Source of the DNA: Oscillospiraceae bacterium
GTDB lineage: Bacteria > Bacillota > Clostridia > Oscillospirales > Ruminococcaceae
NCBI GenBank assembly: GCA_018110925.1
Contig: JAGAZJ010000016.1
Span: 1-64,000 of the forward strand
Length of the DNA: 64,000 nt
Direction: 5' to 3'
The stretch's first letter is position 1. Each line of letters starts with the position of its first letter. The notes beneath the pieces were generated by a model. That model had not been told where the DNA came from and searched no databases. It saw only the letters and a list, made by a program, of their open reading frames with translations. Positions 59,389 through 64,000 of the stretch are shown piece after piece. The position numbers were made by a program, and so were the translations under genes.

Positions 59389-60840
59389 TTATGAATAGAG
59401 CAGACCCAGCTCAATAACGAGAGTTTCGGGGTCACAGTTGGATGACACCGACTTTACAGCGGAGTTCTCGCTCTTTATCCATGATGCGTATTCCTTGAGA
59501 TTAGCGCTTGCCGTCATCTTGTCGTAGAGATCCTTGCTTGACACTCTTATCTCGGCAACTCTTGTCTTGTTTGCCGCAGCTGTCTTCATCTGGGTCTTGA
59601 GCGCCTTTTCGGCGGATGCCATGTCACTGTAAAGCAGATTTTCCTGCTTGAAGTAGTTCATATCCTCTGCTGTGCAGGCAGGGGGATCGAAATACTTGAC
59701 TTTGGTGCCCGATACCTTGGTGTTGATGTTGTAGTGGGACTTGTTGTGTATCCACGCATCGGGAACGCCGAAATATCTGTGTCTGAGGTTCGTGGGATCG
59801 GCATTGGTGAGTATGGGGTCATCCCATGTGGCATCCACATTGTACCACTTGCCGTCGATCTTGATGACGTTCCATGCGTGGGAATCGCCGTCCTTGTTGG
59901 TTCCCGATACTACCATCGACTCTATGCCGCTGAGGTCGCAGAGATACTGCATGGTCTTTGCATATCCCTCGCACTGTATCCTGCCGCCCACAAGACCGCC
60001 GTATACAGTGAAGTTGAAGCAGGTCTCGGATATCTTGTTCTTGTCATACATCTGGAACGTATCGTGAAGAACGATATAGTCGTGGAATGTCTTGACCTTT
60101 TCATAGGTAGATTTGCCCTCGGCAAGACCGAGCACCTCTCCCGCCTTCTTGTCTATCTCCGACTGGAGCGACTTTATCTTATCGGGGTCGGTCTCCCAGT
60201 ACCAGAAGCGACCCTTTTCGGTCTTGTTTGCGATCCAGAAAAGCTCGGGCTCCTGTGAGTACATACAGCCGTATACCTTGATCCACATCTCGTTTGTAAC
60301 GCTGTCATCGACCTCAAGTCTGAGTCTGACAGACTTTACAGCCTCCAGCATCCTCTTGTAAAGATCCTTCTCGGCGGCGCTCAGCTGGTTGTAGCCGTAA
60401 CGGGTGGTACAGTCGATATTGTATTCTTTCATGACAGGCGCTTTGGGAGCGGCTGTTGTTGTGATGCCCGCCTCGATCATCTCTGCGAGCTCATCCTCGT
60501 TCACGGTAGTGCCCTCTGCGGTCTGAGACATATAGTACTCGTCATCATGGCTCACATCCGTGGACATACCTGCGGCAGGGTCATCAAATGTAGCACTTGT
60601 GACCGTTATAGTCTCACCGTTCTCATCGGTGACAACATTTCCTTCGCCGTCAACCGCAACAGCAGACTCGGGAACTGCGGTGTCTGTGCCCTCTTCCTCT
60701 GCGGTGGGGGCTTCCGTGCCGTTCTGTATCACCTGCATGGACACCTCGGTGTCGCCGTTATTGTTCTTGCTTGAACAGCCTGCAAAAGCGGACGACGCCA
60801 TGAGCACAGCCGCCGCAAATGCCAAGATCCTTTTGTTCAT
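59389..60840 (-). CDS. Transglutaminase-like lipoprotein 4
   Basis: 483 residues from ATG 60840 (GGAGAT upstream). Lipobox AFAGC, then a 100-residue Thr/Glu-rich linker. Catalytic Cys in RIQCEGYAKTMQYLC, His in SHAWNVIKIDGKWYNVD and Asp in VDATWDDP. The domain is close to that of lipoprotein 5; they seem the most recent duplicates. C-terminus has SNCDPETLVIELGLLY. Confidence 0.87.
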   Translation of the reverse strand: MNKRILAFAAAVLMASSAFAGCSSKNNNGDTEVSMQVIQNGTEAPTAEEEGTDTAVPESAVAVDGEGNVVTDENGETITVTSATFDDPAAGMSTDVSHDDEYYMSQTAEGTTVNEDELAEMIEAGITTTAAPKAPVMKEYNIDCTTRYGYNQLSAAEKDLYKRMLEAVKSVRLRLEVDDSVTNEMWIKVYGCMYSQEPELFWIANKTEKGRFWYWETDPDKIKSLQSEIDKKAGEVLGLAEGKSTYEKVKTFHDYIVLHDTFQMYDKNKISETCFNFTVYGGLVGGRIQCEGYAKTMQYLCDLSGIESMVVSGTNKDGDSHAWNVIKIDGKWYNVDATWDDPILTNADPTNLRHRYFGVPDAWIHNKSHYNINTKVSGTKVKYFDPPACTAEDMNYFKQENLLYSDMASAEKALKTQMKTAAANKTRVAEIRVSSKDLYDKMTASANLKEYASWIKSENSAVKSVSSNCDPETLVIELGLLYS

Positions 60841-60894
60841 CGGTATATCTCCATTTCTTACTGCCCTTCGGACAGTTCTCTTTTTACATATTTC

Positions 60895-60919
60895 GGGACA
60901 GAAGGATAACTTCTGTCCC
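60895..60919 (-). terminator. Hairpin between lipoprotein genes 5 and 4
   Basis: GGGACAGAAG, five bases, CTTCTGTCCC. No T-run, so it may act as an RNA stability or processing element inside the operon. A second small stem (ACTGCCC/GGACAGT) follows. Confidence 0.5.
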
Positions 60920-60928
60920 ATGTTCTTA

Positions 60929-62752
60929 TCAAGCGTACATTATGTCGTAGTGAACGACGAGCACGCCCTGAGTGTAGCTCTTCTGGCGCTTGAGCTTTGC
61001 GACTTTCTTGGACTTGCCCTGAGCATACTTCTGTATTGTCTTGAAGTAGGAGTCGCTCATGAGAGAATCATAGATAGCCTTGTCGGTAACTCTTACCTCG
61101 CACACATAAGTGCCGTTTGCGATAGCATCATCGACTTCCTTCTTGAGAGCCGCCTCAGCATCCGACTTAGAGCTGTACAGCTTCTTGTAGGTGTCGAAGT
61201 AGTTGCACGCCGACTTTGTGCAGGCAGGAGGATCAAACAGCTTGTACTTCTGACCGTTGCTCTTGTAGGAGTTTATGTCAAAGTGAGTTATGTTGTGTAT
61301 CCATGAATCAGGCACGAGGAAGAACTCGTACTGGATGTACTTGGAGTCAAAATCGTTTATGGGGTCTGCCCATGTCGTATCGAGGTTGTAGTAGCCGTTC
61401 TCACAGTATACAACGTTCCATGCGTGGCTGTCACCGGAGCTGGTAGTACCGCATACAACGGTGGACTCTATGCCGAGCATATCGCAGAGATACTGCATGG
61501 TGCCTGCATAGCCGGAGCACTGGAGCTGGCCCTTGCCTGTGAGGCCGTTGTATATGGATGTGTTGTATCCCTCGGAGGAAAGGCTGAAGTCATTCTTTGC
61601 AACTATGGTATCATAGCAAACCTTCAGCTTTGATACTGTGCTCTTGTAGCCGTTTGCCTTCTTGATGATGGGGGCAGCGGCAGCATCTATCTCCTTCTGC
61701 ATTGCAGCAATCTCATCCTTGTTGTTGCACTTGAGTGAGAATACAAGGTTCTTTGACGTAGACCATGCGCTGAGGCTCCTGCCGCTCATCCAGAACAGCT
61801 CGGGCTCTTCCTGGAGAACGATCCTGTATATCTTCTTTGCGCCCTCGTCGCTTATGTCATTGCCGTAAAAAACGGATGTGTTGAGGTTAACGACTGCCTT
61901 TACGATCTCATCATAGAGCTTCTGCTCTGTCTGCGAGAGCTGCTTGTACGCATATCTCTTGGAGTAGTCTATTCTGTAGTTGCCGGCCGTGATGACAGTG
62001 CCGTTGAGCGTTACAGCGCCCGAACCGCTTGAAGTGAATGCGGGAGCGGATGCGCTCGAACCTGCGGTAGCCTGGGTGGTCGCAGGCTCCTCTGTAACAG
62101 GTACTTCAGTGAAGATGCTCTCTCCGTCCTCACCGTCACCGTCGTCTATGAGTTCTTCCTCAATTTTGGCAGTGGTCTTTACGACCTTCTTTGTTCCGGG
62201 CTTGGTGTCGGAAAGATACTCTTCGTGGATAAATCCGCCTGCCTTGACCTTGTAGTAGCCCGTGTCGGTCTTTGCGACGATAGTTACCTTATCGCCGGCA
62301 TGGTATGTAGCGATGGGAGTAGCGCCGATAACAGCCCTCTCTCTTGCATATACGGGGTCCTTGCCCGACTTCTCGTCGGTGTGGTCAAAGCTTACATACA
62401 TGACCTGAGACATGGGTGTTTCGCTCCATGACTTGGCAGCCGCCTGAATGGGGTCATACACCACGCCGCCCTCGATGAGTATATCCTCTTCCTCTTCGGG
62501 CATGGTCACGGCCGCTGTCTCTGTGGCGATCTCTTCCTCGGTCACGGGAGCTTCCGTAACAGCCTCGGTCACAGCCTCTGTCTCATCGGTGATAACGTCC
62601 GTCTCCTCGGTAAATACGGTCTCCTCCGAGGGAGTAGACACGGTAGTTCCCACAGTGGGTATGGGGTCGCCCGCAGTCTGTCCGCAGCCTGTTGCAACAA
62701 TGGTCATCACTGTGGCAAGCGCCGCGATCCTTGCTATACTTGTCTTTTTCAT
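60929..62752 (-). CDS. Transglutaminase-like lipoprotein 5 with SH3-type domain
   Basis: 607 residues. Lipobox VATGC near residue 23; a long Thr/Glu linker. A bacterial SH3-like domain (about 125-180, with YHAGDKVTIVAKTDTGYYKV), which usually binds cell wall peptides, is followed by another acidic linker. Then the transglutaminase-like domain with Cys in QLQCSGYAGTMQYLC, His in SHAWNVVYCENGYYNLD and Asp in LDTTWADP. The SH3 domain makes a wall-directed role likely for the set. First of the five in transcription order. Confidence 0.88.
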   Translation of the reverse strand: MKKTSIARIAALATVMTIVATGCGQTAGDPIPTVGTTVSTPSEETVFTEETDVITDETEAVTEAVTEAPVTEEEIATETAAVTMPEEEEDILIEGGVVYDPIQAAAKSWSETPMSQVMYVSFDHTDEKSGKDPVYARERAVIGATPIATYHAGDKVTIVAKTDTGYYKVKAGGFIHEEYLSDTKPGTKKVVKTTAKIEEELIDDGDGEDGESIFTEVPVTEEPATTQATAGSSASAPAFTSSGSGAVTLNGTVITAGNYRIDYSKRYAYKQLSQTEQKLYDEIVKAVVNLNTSVFYGNDISDEGAKKIYRIVLQEEPELFWMSGRSLSAWSTSKNLVFSLKCNNKDEIAAMQKEIDAAAAPIIKKANGYKSTVSKLKVCYDTIVAKNDFSLSSEGYNTSIYNGLTGKGQLQCSGYAGTMQYLCDMLGIESTVVCGTTSSGDSHAWNVVYCENGYYNLDTTWADPINDFDSKYIQYEFFLVPDSWIHNITHFDINSYKSNGQKYKLFDPPACTKSACNYFDTYKKLYSSKSDAEAALKKEVDDAIANGTYVCEVRVTDKAIYDSLMSDSYFKTIQKYAQGKSKKVAKLKRQKSYTQGVLVVHYDIMYA

Positions 62753-62771
62753 CCGTTTGATTCTCCTTTGC

Positions 62772-64000
62772 TTAGTCGCTTATGTTTTCATCCTTTATAT
62801 CATTGTGCTTTACCGCTTTTATGCGCTCTATGCGCATATCCTCGGCAACCAGCACAGTAAATGTCAGATCCTTGTAATCAACAGAGGGTGTCTCTCCGTC
62901 ATCGGGTATGCCGCCCAGAAGGTCGGTGACAAATCCGCCCATGGTATCAAAATCGGTATCATCGGGCAGGGGCGCTCCGAGAGCCTCCATAGTCTCCTCA
63001 GCATCGGCGGTGCCGCTTATGAGCCACACGCCGTCTGAAATGACGGTCATTTCATCTTCCTCGCCGTCGTCGTATTCATCCCTTATCGAGCCGAATATCG
63101 ACTCCACTAGATCCTCCATGGTGACCACACCTGCCGTGCCGCCGTATTCATCGACGACCACCGCAAACTGTATCCGCTTCTCCGTGAACATGGAGAATGC
63201 TTCGTCACACACACAGCTGTGAGGGATATACTCCACATCGTGCATGAAGGTGCTGACAGACGCATCCGTGGGAGATGTTCCTATAAGGCAGAGCAGGTCC
63301 TTTACATAGATGACCCCCTCTATATGGTCTATGTTCTCCCTGTAAACAGGTATCCTTGAAAATCCGCTGTTTATCGCCGTATAGACCAGATCGGACACGG
63401 AATCGTCAACACTGACGCCCACCACATCCGTCCTGTGTGTCATAACATCCTCAACGGGCATTTCATGAAACTCAAATACATTTGAGATCATCTCACGCTC
63501 GGACTGTTCGATGCCGCCGCTCTCATTGCCCTCATCAACGAGCTGGAGAACGGTCTCCTCAGTCACGGCCGGACTCGCCGTTTCATCGGCTATATAAGAG
63601 GAGAGGCCGTGAAACACCGACGTTACGGCGTGAATATATCCGTATGACCTGACGGCCTTCTGACAGGCACTCAGAGCGAGCTGCTCGTTTTTATCGGCAT
63701 CGGGGCTCTCATATCCGGGCACAAGACGCACCGCCACGATAAATACTGCCGTGCCCAGCACCCATACGAGTATCCTGAGAAACAGGGTCGTGTCGAACCT
63801 CATCGCAAACACACCGAACGCCGCCGCAAAAACCAGCAGGTGCAGGATATTCGCCAGAAAGCATGAGATCCATGTGAGCCTGTCGCCCGCAACAGCGAGG
63901 ATCTTTTGCTTTATGCCCTCGTCTGCGCTGACTTTGTCCATGCGCTCCTCGCTCACTCTGGCATAGGCAGAGCGGCATACGTTGAGGCCGCGCCCGAAGC
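62772..64000 (-). CDS. CNNM/CorC-type CBS-domain membrane protein (5' end beyond window)
   Basis: The frame is open to the right edge, so the protein start lies outside; at least 409 residues are present. A GTG at 63956 could be a start, but the upstream codons read CRSAYARVSEERMDK, which fits the DUF21 membrane domain of this family. Two membrane helices follow, then two CBS domains (HEMPVEDVMTHRTDVVGV and RIQFAVVVDEYGGTAGVV) and a CorC/HlyC C-terminal domain. Such proteins are linked to Mg2+ or Co2+ efflux. Nineteen bases before lipoprotein 5. Confidence 0.88.
   Translation of the reverse strand, partial: FGRGLNVCRSAYARVSEERMDKVSADEGIKQKILAVAGDRLTWISCFLANILHLLVFAAAFGVFAMRFDTTLFLRILVWVLGTAVFIVAVRLVPGYESPDADKNEQLALSACQKAVRSYGYIHAVTSVFHGLSSYIADETASPAVTEETVLQLVDEGNESGGIEQSEREMISNVFEFHEMPVEDVMTHRTDVVGVSVDDSVSDLVYTAINSGFSRIPVYRENIDHIEGVIYVKDLLCLIGTSPTDASVSTFMHDVEYIPHSCVCDEAFSMFTEKRIQFAVVVDEYGGTAGVVTMEDLVESIFGSIRDEYDDGEEDEMTVISDGVWLISGTADAEETMEALGAPLPDDTDFDTMGGFVTDLLGGIPDDGETPSVDYKDLTFTVLVAEDMRIERIKAVKHNDIKDENISD

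Noticed and set aside
1-64000. CRISPR array or cas genes
   Set aside because: No regularly spaced direct repeats and no Cas-like proteins were seen.

Overview
The window looks like a chromosomal segment of a low-to-mid GC Firmicute of class Clostridia, most likely a gut or rumen Ruminococcus-type Oscillospiraceae. The basis is the Bacillus/Clostridium-type gene order around gmk, rpoZ, priA, def, fmt, rsmB, rlmN, prpC and prkC, the GTP-dependent PEP carboxykinase, the indolepyruvate:ferredoxin oxidoreductase, and strong AGGAGG-type ribosome binding sites. This is a judgement from gene content; no database search was possible.

Layout. 1-4.6 kb: one end of an integrative element (HUH replication protein, SSB, several tiny overlapping genes, excisionase-like and XRE regulators, tyrosine integrase). 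4.7-9.2 kb: an orphan ABC permease and a two-gene locus of unknown function (zinc ribbon/CFI-box protein plus a HTH protein with a hydrophobic tail). 9.5-12 kb: purA and an alpha/beta hydrolase. 12-25 kb: a 13-gene leftward housekeeping operon from yicC to thiN. 25-28 kb: pckA and a small membrane protein. 28-41 kb: the most interesting region, a leftward locus with a 2969-residue A-T-C-A-T-C-A-T-R nonribosomal peptide synthetase, a MATE exporter fused to an RsbW-like ATPase domain, a STAS anti-anti-sigma-like protein and a membrane RsbU/SpoIIE-like phosphatase with its own RsbW-like domain. 41.5-48.8 kb: aldo/keto reductase, metallo-hydrolase, then gltX, iorA, iorB, a small membrane protein and punA. 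48.8-54.2 kb: an orphan solute-binding lipoprotein, a degenerate GGDEF/EAL protein and a membrane-anchored hydrolase. 54.4-56 kb: a PaaK-like adenylate-forming enzyme and tRNA-Arg(CCG). 56-64 kb: five consecutive secreted transglutaminase-like lipoproteins downstream of a CNNM/CorC-type CBS protein that runs off the right edge.

How the genes may work together. The NRPS is predicted to make an N-acylated dipeptide aldehyde (or its cyclised or reduced form) that the MATE protein would export. The attached partner-switching parts (phosphatase, STAS, two GHKL domains) suggest that export or expression is tied to a membrane-sensed signal, with no sigma factor gene nearby. Two promoter regions, one before the STAS-MATE-NRPS operon and one before the phosphatase gene, share the same pair of TTGCAAAG direct repeats at 11-bp phasing and the same 10-nt distance to an extended -10 box. 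This suggests one regulator for both.

Two intergenic regions (13.56-13.66 kb and 50.34-50.43 kb) carry related roughly 100-nt sequences whose outer stem is kept by compensatory changes, a candidate undescribed structured RNA.
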